A DNA stretch of 64,000 nucleotides, from contig JAHIYE010000009.1 of the NCBI GenBank assembly GCA_018815325.1, forward strand, positions 93,862-157,861, given 5' to 3'. Below are positions 1 through 7,247 of this stretch, in pieces; position 1 is the stretch's first letter; each line of letters starts with the position of its first letter. Both the position numbers and the translations under genes were made by a program. The notes beneath the pieces were generated by a model that saw nothing but the letters and a program-made list of their open reading frames with translations, had not been told where the DNA came from and searched no databases. The stretch is from Gammaproteobacteria bacterium. GTDB lineage: Bacteria > Pseudomonadota > Gammaproteobacteria > Burkholderiales > Burkholderiaceae_C.

Positions 1-714
1 CCCCACCAGCATCTCGGCCGCGACGATCACCAGCCAGGCGATGCCCATGCTGATGCGCATGCCGGTGAGGATGGTCGGTGCGGCTGCCGGCAGAATCACC
101 TGGAAAGCCTTGCGCAGCGGGCTGACCTCCAGCGTGCTGGCCACGTTGAGCCATTCGCGCTTGACAGCCGAGACACCAAAGGCGGTGTTGAGCAGCATCG
201 GCCAGATCGAGCAGATGAAGATCACGAACACGCCGCTGACATTGGAGTCCTTGAGGGTGTAGAGCGCCAGCGGCATCCAGGCCAGGGGGCTGATGGGCTT
301 CAAGACCTGGATGAACGGGTCGAAGGCCTTTTGCATCAGCGGCGACATGCCGATCAGGAAGCCAAGAGGAATCGCCACCGCCATGGCCAGCAGGAAACCC
401 AGGGCCACGCGGGCCAGCGAGTACGCCAGCTGGATGCCGATGCCCTTGTCGTTGGGCCCGTTGTCGTAGAAGGGGTTGGACAGCTGCTCCCAGCTGGTCC
501 TGGCCACCTCCAGCGGCTGCGGAAAGCCGCTGGTTTTCTCCGTACCCGGGGCCTTGCCCATCATCTTGGCGTACTCGATCTCTTCAACCGTCATGCCCGC
601 ACTGGACCCGCCCACCGAAGGCGCCGACGTGCTGAGCTGCCAGGCGCCGACGAACACGACAAAGAGGATCACGGAGACCAGCGCAGCGCGCAGGTTCAGG
701 TGTGCGGTCTTCAT
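1..714 (-). CDS. nrtB: Nitrate-type ABC transporter permease (NrtB/CmpB), partial
   Basis: Inner-membrane permease subunit of a nitrate/nitrite-type ABC importer, expected to form the channel served by the NrtA-like binding proteins encoded just upstream. Only the first 238 codons are present, because the frame is still open at base 1. A first membrane helix (about residues 10-25, VSVILFVVFVGAW) is followed by a stretch that tethers to the BPD_transp_1 core (LARVALGFLLAMAVAIPLG, then KPISPLAWMPLALY). The ATG at 714 begins 2 bases after the TGA of the upstream nrtA gene, so the two are probably translationally coupled. The ATPase (nrtC/D) would lie outside the window. Family assignment rests on the sequence pattern and on the NrtA neighbours. 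Substrate (nitrate, nitrite or cyanate) is not proven. Confidence 0.85.
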   Translation of the reverse strand, partial: MKTAHLNLRAALVSVILFVVFVGAWQLSTSAPSVGGSSAGMTVEEIEYAKMMGKAPGTEKTSGFPQPLEVARTSWEQLSNPFYDNGPNDKGIGIQLAYSLARVALGFLLAMAVAIPLGFLIGMSPLMQKAFDPFIQVLKPISPLAWMPLALYTLKDSNVSGVFVIFICSIWPMLLNTAFGVSAVKREWLNVASTLEVSPLRKAFQVILPAAAPTILTGMRISMGIAWLVIVAAEMLVG

Positions 715-716
715 GG

Positions 717-2129
717 TCACGCCGCCTTGCTGATGGCGAAGCTCTTGGCATAGGCGGCGGCCTTGGCCGGGTCAAACTCCTTGCCCATGATGGTGTGCTT
801 GGTGTAGCCCGAGCCGGCCTTGAACTCCATGCCAAGATCCTTCATGTGTTTGCGCGCATCGGTGATCAGGAAGACCTTCTCGGCGATCTGCTTGTAGTTC
901 ACCTCGCCTTTCACATAGCCCCAGCGCTGCATCTGCGTGAGCATCCACACCGCCATGCTCTGCCACGGCATGGGATCGAAGTCGGCGCGGTCAGGCACGG
1001 TCTGCACCTTTCCGAGACCGTCGGCAAAGCGGCCGGTGAGCACCTGCGCCACCACGGTTTCGGGCTGGTTCAGATAGGCCTGGGGCGAGATCACCTTGGC
1101 GATCAGCTCGCGGTTCTTCGACTGGCGCGCCATGGCCGCCGCTGTGAGCACCGCGCGGTAAAGTGCCGCGAAGGTATTGGGGTTCTGCGTGATGAACTCG
1201 GTGCTGGTGCCGAAGGCGCAGCAGGGGTGACCCTCCCACAAATCCTTGGTGAGGATGTGCAGGAAGCCCACTTCGTCGTACACCGCGCGCTGGTTGAACG
1301 GATCGGGGCCGAGGTAACCGTCGATGTTGCCGGCACGCAGGTTGGCCACCATCTCGGGTGGTGGAACGACGCGGATCTGGACATCGGTGTCGGGGTTGAT
1401 TCCGGCTTCGGCCAGGTAGTAGCGCAGCAGGAAGTTGTGCATCGAGTACTCGAACGGTACGCCGAACTTGAAACCCTTCCACTGTTTGGGATCGCGCTTG
1501 TCCTTGTGCTTCACGTGCAGCGTGATCGCCTGGCCGTTGGTGTTCTGGATCGTCGCCACGTTCATGGGCACGGGGTTGGAGCCCACCCCCATGGAGATCG
1601 CCAGCGGCATGGGCGAGAGGAAGTGCGTGGCGTCGTACTCCTTGTTGATCATCTTGTCGCGGATCAGCGCCCAGCCTGCGGTCTTGATCACGTCCACGTT
1701 GAGGCCCTGCTTCTCATAGAAGCCCAGCGGCTTGGCCATGATCAGCGGAGTGGCACAGGTGATCGGGATGAACCCGATCTTCAGATTGGTTTTCTCCAGT
1801 GCGCCTTGTTTCTCCTGCGCCATGGCCTGCAGGCTCGCCACCGGCAACAGGCTGGAGATGGCGGCCATGGCCGTGCCCTTGCCCACGGCGCGCAGGAAGC
1901 GGCGGCGCATGTCGTCTTGCGGAAACAGCGCCTTGACCAGCGTGGCTTCAATGAACTCATTGCTGTAGGCCTCGAATTCGGCCGTTTCGCTGCGCTCGCG
2001 CAAGGTGCGCGTCGCCTGCTCGGCACTGGCCTGCTCAGCCTGGTGTTCGGCCGCGGTGTGGTCGCGCCCACAGCTGCACTTCATCATGAGCGGACGGTCG
2101 GCGTTGTAGGGATCGAAGAATTCGGACAT
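717..2129 (-). CDS. nrtA: NrtA/CmpA-family substrate-binding protein, copy 1
   Basis: Periplasmic binding protein of the nitrate/bicarbonate (NrtA/CmpA) family, 470 aa from the chosen ATG at 2129, which has AGAGGTG upstream. An in-frame start 13 codons earlier (2168) lacks this support. The Tat-type signal is not at the N-terminus: MRRRFLRAVGKG and a hydrophobic stretch ending in QAMAQ begin near residue 74. Before it lies an extension with FDPYNADRPL and a CSCGRDH motif. The mature part has the family segments LKIGFIPITCATPLIMAKPLGFY and HPCCAFG. It is followed by nrtB with a 2-base gap and preceded by a close paralogue. The 268-base leader holds a sigma-54-like promoter and a dyad. Nitrate is the likely ligand by family; cyanate or another anion is possible. 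Confidence 0.85.
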   Translation of the reverse strand: MSEFFDPYNADRPLMMKCSCGRDHTAAEHQAEQASAEQATRTLRERSETAEFEAYSNEFIEATLVKALFPQDDMRRRFLRAVGKGTAMAAISSLLPVASLQAMAQEKQGALEKTNLKIGFIPITCATPLIMAKPLGFYEKQGLNVDVIKTAGWALIRDKMINKEYDATHFLSPMPLAISMGVGSNPVPMNVATIQNTNGQAITLHVKHKDKRDPKQWKGFKFGVPFEYSMHNFLLRYYLAEAGINPDTDVQIRVVPPPEMVANLRAGNIDGYLGPDPFNQRAVYDEVGFLHILTKDLWEGHPCCAFGTSTEFITQNPNTFAALYRAVLTAAAMARQSKNRELIAKVISPQAYLNQPETVVAQVLTGRFADGLGKVQTVPDRADFDPMPWQSMAVWMLTQMQRWGYVKGEVNYKQIAEKVFLITDARKHMKDLGMEFKAGSGYTKHTIMGKEFDPAKAAAYAKSFAISKAA

Positions 2130-2163
2130 GGCACACCTCTTGAGTTGAAGATAGGTTGATCTG

Positions 2164-2179
2164 AGCAAGCGCCGGGCCA
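2164..2179 (-). promoter_or_regulatory. Sigma-54-type promoter of nrtA copy 1
   Basis: On the minus strand the sequence TGGCCCGGCGCTTGCT matches the -24/-12 consensus TGGCAC-N5-TTGCW, with one change in the -24 box and exact GG-to-GC spacing. The start point would be near 2152, giving a leader of about 23 bases. The second nrtA gene has the same arrangement with the same leader length, which supports both predictions. Sigma-54 use fits nitrogen control; this is inferred from sequence only. Confidence 0.65.
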
Positions 2180-2244
2180 GTTCAGTGGTTCTGGCCCAGT
2201 TTTTCTGAAGGCGGCCGTTTTTCGTGCAACGCCCATCGACGGGG

Positions 2245-2262
2245 TGTAGGGCTGGCCCTACA
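2245..2262. promoter_or_regulatory. Dyad TGTAG-N8-CTACA upstream of nrtA copy 1
   Basis: TGTAGGGCTGGCCCTACA is an inverted repeat with 7-bp arms. An almost identical element, TGTAGTGCCAGCCCTACA, lies upstream of the other nrtA gene. This copy is about 65 bp upstream of the -24 box, a usual place for an activator site of a sigma-54 promoter. Candidate binders are the neighbouring LuxR-type response regulator or an unlinked enhancer-binding protein. It does not look like a standard NtrC or NarL site. Confidence 0.6.
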
Positions 2263-2397
2263 GGCTGGCGACCAAAGGGACATCAACACCCTGCTGACCA
2301 TCGGCTCCGTGAACCACGCGTGCGCCAGACGCCCGGTGCGGCAGCGCATGGCCGCGCACCGCCGTTCGGCACCGGCACCAGCGTGGTGCTGAATGGC

Positions 2398-3804
2398 TCA
2401 GGCCTTGCCGATGGCGAACGACTTCACGTAGGCCTCGGGCTTGGCGGGGTCAAAGGTTTTCCCCATGATCACGTGGGTCTTGCTGTTGGTCTTGGGCGCC
2501 GTGAAGCCCAGCTCGGCCATGCGCTTGCGCGCATCGGTGGCGAGAAACACCTGCTCGGCCACCTGGGCGTAGTTGATGTCCTGCTTCACATAGCCCCAGC
2601 GCTTCATCTGCGTGAGCATCCACACCGCCATCGACTGCCAGGGGAAGGGGTCGAAGTTGATGCGGTTGGGCTCGTTGCGCACGCTGCCCAGTCCGTCGGC
2701 GAACCGCCCCAGCAACACCTGCTCCAGCACGGTGATCGGCTGGTTGAGGTAGTTGGGGCCGGCAATCGCCGCGGCCACGGCCTTGCGGTTGTCCATCTGG
2801 GAGCAGTGCAGGGTGGACGTGACGATGGCCCGGAACAGCGCGGCAAAGGTGTTGGGGTTGGTCTCGACAAACTTGCGCGTGGCAGCAAAGGCGCAACACG
2901 GGTGGTTGTCCCAGAGTTCGCTGGTGAGCTTGTGGATGAAGCCCACGCCATCGAACACGGCACGCTGGTTGAAAGGCTCGGCGACGATGAAGCCGTCAAT
3001 GTTCTCGGCACGCAGGTTGGCCACCATGTCAGGCGGCGCCATCACGCGCAGCTGCACATCGGTATCCGGGTCCAGTCCATTCTCCGCCAGGTAGTAGCGC
3101 AGCAGGAAGTTGTGCATCGAGTAGTCAAAGGGGATCGCGAACTTCATGCCCTTCCACTTCTTCGGATCACGGTTCTCCTTGTGCTTGACGTGCAGGGTGA
3201 TGGCGTTGCCGTTGATGTTTTCAATCGCGGGCATGACCATGGGCGTGGCGTCGGCGCCCAGGCCCATGCTGATCGCCAGCGGCATGGGCGAAAGCATGTG
3301 CGAGGCATCGAACTCGCCTGCCAGGGTCTTGTCGCGCACGACTGCCCAGCCTGCTGTGCGGTTGAGGGTCACCTTCAGGCCTTCCTTGGCATAGAAGCCC
3401 AAGGGGTCGGCAGCCACCAGCGGCGTGGCGCAGGTGATGGGCAGGAAGCCGATCTTCAGGTCGGTCTTCTCCAGTGGTTTCCTGTCCTGCGCCAGGGCCT
3501 GCATCGCGCCCATGGGGAACATGCTGGCGATGGCGGCCATGGCGGTGCGGCGGCCCACCGCCTTGAGGAAGGCCCGGCGCACCGGCTCATTCGGGAACAG
3601 GGCCTTGACCAGCGTCGCTTCCATGAAATCGGCTGCGCGCTGCTCTTGTGCGTTCATCCCGGTGTTCTGCACCAGGCGACCGGGCGCAAGCTCGTGGGCC
3701 GCACCGAAGGTCTGGATGTGATCAGCCACGGTGTGGGGGCGGCCGCAGTCACAACGCATGGTCAGCGGACGGTCGGCATCAAAGGGATCGTATTCAGGGG
3801 TCAT
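2398..3804 (-). CDS. nrtA: NrtA/CmpA-family substrate-binding protein, copy 2
   Basis: Second NrtA/CmpA-like binding protein, 468 aa, clearly paralogous to the downstream copy over its whole length. It shares the pre-signal motif (YDPFDADRPL, then CDCGRPHT), a late Tat-type signal (VRRAFLKAVGRR, hydrophobic run ending QALAQ) and the mature landmarks LKIGFLPITCATPL and HPCCAF. The ATG at 3804 is preceded by GAGGTG. The gene has its own sigma-54-like promoter and dyad and is separated from copy 1 by 268 bases, so the two can be expressed independently. Tandem copies suggest either two ligands (for example nitrate and nitrite or cyanate) or a regulatory role for one of them. The sequence does not decide between these. 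Confidence 0.85.
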   Translation of the reverse strand: MTPEYDPFDADRPLTMRCDCGRPHTVADHIQTFGAAHELAPGRLVQNTGMNAQEQRAADFMEATLVKALFPNEPVRRAFLKAVGRRTAMAAIASMFPMGAMQALAQDRKPLEKTDLKIGFLPITCATPLVAADPLGFYAKEGLKVTLNRTAGWAVVRDKTLAGEFDASHMLSPMPLAISMGLGADATPMVMPAIENINGNAITLHVKHKENRDPKKWKGMKFAIPFDYSMHNFLLRYYLAENGLDPDTDVQLRVMAPPDMVANLRAENIDGFIVAEPFNQRAVFDGVGFIHKLTSELWDNHPCCAFAATRKFVETNPNTFAALFRAIVTSTLHCSQMDNRKAVAAAIAGPNYLNQPITVLEQVLLGRFADGLGSVRNEPNRINFDPFPWQSMAVWMLTQMKRWGYVKQDINYAQVAEQVFLATDARKRMAELGFTAPKTNSKTHVIMGKTFDPAKPEAYVKSFAIGKA

Positions 3805-3838
3805 GGAGCACCTCGCAAGTGAATGGTGCAGCTAGCCG

Positions 3839-3854
3839 TGCAAGCTGCGGGCCA
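3839..3854 (-). promoter_or_regulatory. Sigma-54-type promoter of nrtA copy 2
   Basis: The minus strand reads TGGCCCGCAGCTTGCA, which fits TGGCAC-N5-TTGCA with one mismatch and correct spacing. The predicted start is near 3827, about 23 bases before the ATG, the same geometry as at nrtA copy 1. The -24 half (TGGCCCG) is identical in both promoters. Confidence 0.65.
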
Positions 3855-3899
3855 ACTCATGCTGCAGCACAATATTTCGCGCTTGCCAGCCCCACGCAA

Positions 3900-3917
3900 T
3901 GTAGTGCCAGCCCTACA
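3900..3917. promoter_or_regulatory. Dyad TGTAG-N8-CTACA upstream of nrtA copy 2
   Basis: TGTAGTGCCAGCCCTACA keeps the TGTAG and CTACA ends and the 18-bp length of the element before nrtA copy 1. It lies about 45 bp upstream of the -24 box, 20 bp closer than the other copy, which is close to two helical turns. That phasing supports a protein-binding site on the same DNA face relative to the promoter. Confidence 0.6.
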
Positions 3918-3938
3918 AACCCTTGCTGGAAGCGGCTT

Positions 3939-4643
3939 TCAGGCCGGTTGAGGCCCCGCGACGGGGCTGCGCGCATGGCGTTCAGCGTAGAGCGCGAGCT
4001 CCACATCATTGGTTGCGCCGGTCTTCTCGAGAATGCGTGCACGGTAAGTGCTCACCGTATTGGGCGCCAGCCCGAGTTGCGCACCAATCTCGCTCACCGT
4101 GCGCCCCTGGGTCAGCAGGCGGTAGACCTGGTGTTCGCGGTGCGACAGGGCTTCCAGACCAGCCTTGGCGCTGGCCTGGCCTATGGCCGAAGCGAGCGCC
4201 TGCGCCGTCGCTTCGGTGAGATAAATGCCGCCACCGGCTGCCTTGCGCACGGCAGCCAGCATGTCGTCCGGGTCGGCGCTTTTGTTGAGGTAGCCGCTGG
4301 CGCCGAGCCGGATGCAGCGCACCGCGTACTGCTTCTCCGGGTAGGTGCTGAGCATGAGCACCGGCAACTGCGGATGCTCATGCTTGAGCGTCTGCAGCAC
4401 ATCGAGCCCATCGAGGCCCGGCATCGCGATGTCGAGCAACACCAGCCCCAAGCCGGCGCCGCCCGGTGCACACAACGCCGCGACCCGCGCCAGTACCTCT
4501 GGCCCGCTCGGCGCCTCTGCGACCACTGTCACATCCGGCGCATCGGCCAGCACCTGCTTGAGCCCTTCGCGCACGATGCGGTGGTCGTCGCCAATCAGCA
4601 CGCGAATGGTGTCCGGACCGGGGTCGAGCTCTGCTGCACTCAT
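3939..4643 (-). CDS. LuxR/NarL-type response regulator
   Basis: DNA-binding response regulator, 234 aa. The receiver domain (about residues 13-130) has the acidic pair in LIGDDHRIVREGL, the phospho-acceptor aspartate in VLLDIAMPG and the conserved lysine in YLNKSADPDD. The C-terminal LuxR helix-turn-helix contains LSHREHQVYRLLTQGRTVSEIGAQLGL with NTVSTYRARILEKTG. The ATG at 4643 overlaps the TGA of the kinase gene as ATGA, so kinase and regulator are coupled. A longer in-frame start at 4706 would lie inside the kinase gene and is less likely. It lies just upstream of the two nrtA genes on the same strand, with 134 bases between, and probably controls them or senses the same nitrogen source. 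Confidence 0.9.
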   Translation of the reverse strand: MSAAELDPGPDTIRVLIGDDHRIVREGLKQVLADAPDVTVVAEAPSGPEVLARVAALCAPGGAGLGLVLLDIAMPGLDGLDVLQTLKHEHPQLPVLMLSTYPEKQYAVRCIRLGASGYLNKSADPDDMLAAVRKAAGGGIYLTEATAQALASAIGQASAKAGLEALSHREHQVYRLLTQGRTVSEIGAQLGLAPNTVSTYRARILEKTGATNDVELALYAERHARSPVAGPQPA

Positions 4644-5878
4644 GCCGGGGACCCGGATGTGATGGCCACCGCCGGGGTGGCCGGTTCTGTCGACACGCTC
4701 AGGCACATCTGCGTGCCCTCACCCGGTGTGCTGGTGATGTCGATGCGACCGCCGAAGTGACGCGCCCGCTCGCGCATGCCCATCACGCCGTAGGCATCGG
4801 CGGCTTCAAAGACCTGTGGCGCGGCGCCCCGACCATCGTCCTGCACCGACAGCGTGAGCAAGCCGCCCTGCATTGCGATCTGCACCTTCAGGCGCTGCGC
4901 GCGTGCGTGTCGACCCACATTGCTCAGCATTTCCTGGAAGATGCGGAACACGGCCATGGCCAGCGGCTCGGGCAGCGCCAGTGCCTCGTCGTCCACGGCC
5001 AATTGCCATTCGAGCTCCAGCTCGGCCGACTGCACGAACTCCTGGGCCTGCCACTCCAGCGCGGCCCAGAGGCCCTGGTGATCCAGGATGCTGGGACGCA
5101 GATCCGTGATGATGCGGCCCACGTTGTCGACCGCACTTTCAATCTGGCGACTCATGTTCTGGCATTTGCAGCGCATCCGTGTCCGCATGTCTTCCGCTTC
5201 CTGTGAACTGCGCTGCAGTTGCTCACCCAGCCGCTTGTCCATCCAGTTCACATCCATTTTGAGCGCCACCAGCAAGCTGCCCAATTCGTCGTGGACCTCG
5301 CGCGCGATCCGGGTCCGCTCGTCTTCTCTCACCTTCTCCGAGTAGGCCGCCAACTCGCGCAGCTGCCCCAGCGCAACCGACAGGGCCTGTGTGCGCTCCT
5401 GCACCCGGATTTCGAGCTCACTCTTCGCAAGTTGCAGTGCATCGGCAATACGCCTGCGCTCGGTGATATCCACAAAGGTGATGACCGCCCCTCGTACCTG
5501 GCCTTCGTCCATGATGGGGTAGCTGGAATACTCCACCGGGAACGCATGGCGCTCGCGGTGCCAGAACACCTCGGTGTCGATACGGCAGGGCAGGCCCTGG
5601 CGAAAGGCATTGAAGATGGGGCAGTCCCGCGCGGGGTAAGGACTGCCATCCGGGTGCGAATGGTGGGTCAGCTCGTGCATGTTGCACCCGCGCACCTCGC
5701 TGGGCTCCCAGCCCAGCATGCGAGCCCCAGCCCGGTTGATGAAGTTGCAGTTGCCCTCCAGATCGATCCCGAAAATCCCTTCGCCGGTGGACTCCAGCAG
5801 CAACTCCAGCTGGCTTTGCCACAGCGGGTTGTCGCCATCATCAGGCGTCTTCAGGACATGAAGGTCATGGGCATTCAT
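4640..5878 (-). CDS. PAS-domain histidine kinase of the NarX/HisKA_3 class
   Basis: Sensor kinase of 412 aa without any clear membrane segment, so it should be cytoplasmic. A PAS domain covers about residues 22-140 (ESTGEGIFGIDLEGNCNFIN; ends in FVDITERRR) and carries several cysteines (GCNMHEL, RDCPIF, GLPCRI). A helical linker follows. The dimerisation domain has the phospho-acceptor His196 in IAREVHDELGSLL, typical of HisKA_3. The ATPase domain has FQEMLSNVGRHA, DDGRG and GVMGMRERA. It pairs with the LuxR-type regulator through a four-base ATGA overlap. The cysteines could hold a redox or metal signal, but that is only a possibility. The position next to the nrt genes suggests nitrogen-oxide or redox sensing. 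Confidence 0.9.
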   Translation of the reverse strand: MNAHDLHVLKTPDDGDNPLWQSQLELLLESTGEGIFGIDLEGNCNFINRAGARMLGWEPSEVRGCNMHELTHHSHPDGSPYPARDCPIFNAFRQGLPCRIDTEVFWHRERHAFPVEYSSYPIMDEGQVRGAVITFVDITERRRIADALQLAKSELEIRVQERTQALSVALGQLRELAAYSEKVREDERTRIAREVHDELGSLLVALKMDVNWMDKRLGEQLQRSSQEAEDMRTRMRCKCQNMSRQIESAVDNVGRIITDLRPSILDHQGLWAALEWQAQEFVQSAELELEWQLAVDDEALALPEPLAMAVFRIFQEMLSNVGRHARAQRLKVQIAMQGGLLTLSVQDDGRGAAPQVFEAADAYGVMGMRERARHFGGRIDITSTPGEGTQMCLSVSTEPATPAVAITSGSPA

Positions 5879-6197
5879 GCTCTTACCCTACGCAATGACT
5901 GTGCCAGACGTCAGCGGGATGTTTAACTCACGTTCACCATGGCGGCTGAAGATTCGGGCGCCTCGGGGAGACTGGCCTCCAGGTGCTGAGGTCAGCGGCA
6001 ATGTACCCCTTGCAAACTCCTGCTTCCAACCCGGACAAGCCCCGGCCGAAACACCGCGCCTGGCAAGCCTCCATCACACCGACGGCATGTCATGGAACAC
6101 CTACAAAAAGACGCTGCGCTTGATCCGATTTCCTGCCTTTATCTACGCTAGACTTGATTCGTCCCATCTTCCAGACCTTGTGAACCTGCTTGATCGC
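5879..6197. other. Divergent intergenic region between kinase and binding-protein genes
   Basis: This 319-bp stretch must hold promoters for both flanking transcripts. On the plus strand TTGATC (6120-6125) and TACGCT (6144-6149) could serve as -35 and -10 with an 18-bp spacer, a weak match. A CCCTAC half-site (5886-5891), like the arm of the nrtA dyads, lies just before the kinase start. No hairpin, repeat or small gene is convincing. Confidence 0.35.
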
Positions 6198-7247
6198 ATG
6201 ACCCGGCCCCATTGCTTCTCCCGGCTTCTTGCCATGCTCGCAGCTACCTTTCTCTGCACGGCTGTTTTTGCGGGCGACACACTGCGCGTACTGACCTGGC
6301 CAGGTTATGCCGATGCCGATCTGGTCAAGGTTTTCGAGCAGCGCACGGGCAGCAGGGTTGAAGTCACCCTGATCGATACGGACGATGCGCTGTGGGAAAA
6401 AATCAGCACGCACCAGGCACAGGACTTTGATGTGTTCGCGGTCAACACCGCCGAACTGCAGCGCTATGTCAGTCGCGAACTGGTGCTCCCCATCAACACG
6501 GCGGCCCTGCCCAACCTCGCCACACAATTGCCGCGCTTCCGCGATCTGAAGGCCATCCCCGGCATCGTGCATGGCTCCAGTGTCTATGCCATCCCCTATA
6601 CCTATGCCGAGATGGGCCTGATCTACGACCGCAAGCAAGTCACCGATGCGCCCGACTCCATCACCGCGCTGTGGGATCCCCGTTACCGCGGCAAGGTGCT
6701 CGCCTACAACAGCGGCACCCATAATTTTTCGCTGGCCATGCAGTCGTTGGGAAAGAAGACACCCTTTCGACTCACCCCGCAGGACTGGCCGGCTGCCGTG
6801 GACCAGTTGATTGCCTTGCGCCGCAACGCCCTGAGTTTTTATACGCACCCTGACGAATCGGTGGAACTGTTCCTGCGCCAGGGGGCGGCGTTGATGCTGG
6901 CCAACTACGGTACACAGCAACTGCAGCTGCTCAAACAGGCCGGCGCCGACGTGGGCTATGTCATTCCGAAGGAAGGTGCGCTGGCCTGGCTCGACTGCTG
7001 GACGATCACGCGTGGCGCCAGAAACAAGGCGCTGGCCGAGGCCTGGATCAACTACATGCTTGAAAAAGAAGCCGGCCAGGCCCTGGTAGTGCGCCAGGGC
7101 CTGGCCAACACCACGTCGCCCGCACCGACTCAGCGACCTACCGACCAGTTGATATGGCTGGAACCGGTTGAAAATGTCGAGCGCAGGGAACTGCTGTGGG
7201 AACGGATCGTGTCCGGTTACCGGGCCAGCAGGGTGCTCTTGCCATGA
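6198..7247 (+). CDS. PotD/PotF-like periplasmic substrate-binding protein
   Basis: Extracellular solute-binding protein of the polyamine-type family, 349 aa. A Sec signal peptide occupies about residues 1-26 (hydrophobic LLAMLAATFLCTAVFAG). The mature protein opens with DTLRVLTWPGYADADLVKVF, the usual start of PotD/PotF-like proteins, followed by FDVFAVNTAEL, YAIPYTYAEMGLIYD and LDCWTITRGA. The ATG at 6198 was chosen because it directly precedes the signal peptide; the frame is open further upstream. Its stop overlaps the start of a diguanylate cyclase gene (ATGA) and no permease or ATPase gene is nearby. It may therefore work as a ligand-sensing partner of the cyclase and not as a transport component. 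Ligand unknown. Confidence 0.8.
   Translation: MTRPHCFSRLLAMLAATFLCTAVFAGDTLRVLTWPGYADADLVKVFEQRTGSRVEVTLIDTDDALWEKISTHQAQDFDVFAVNTAELQRYVSRELVLPINTAALPNLATQLPRFRDLKAIPGIVHGSSVYAIPYTYAEMGLIYDRKQVTDAPDSITALWDPRYRGKVLAYNSGTHNFSLAMQSLGKKTPFRLTPQDWPAAVDQLIALRRNALSFYTHPDESVELFLRQGAALMLANYGTQQLQLLKQAGADVGYVIPKEGALAWLDCWTITRGARNKALAEAWINYMLEKEAGQALVVRQGLANTTSPAPTQRPTDQLIWLEPVENVERRELLWERIVSGYRASRVLLP

Noticed and set aside
2245..2262. NarL-type heptamer pair
   Set aside because: NarL pairs have TAC outward on the 7-2-7 layout (TACYYMT-N2-AKRRGTA); here GTA and TAC are in the opposite order.
2224..3822. A 532-codon plus-strand frame opposite nrtA copy 2
   Set aside because: The composition is His/Gly/Arg-rich low complexity, typical of antisense frames; the minus-strand protein is clearly homologous to its neighbour.
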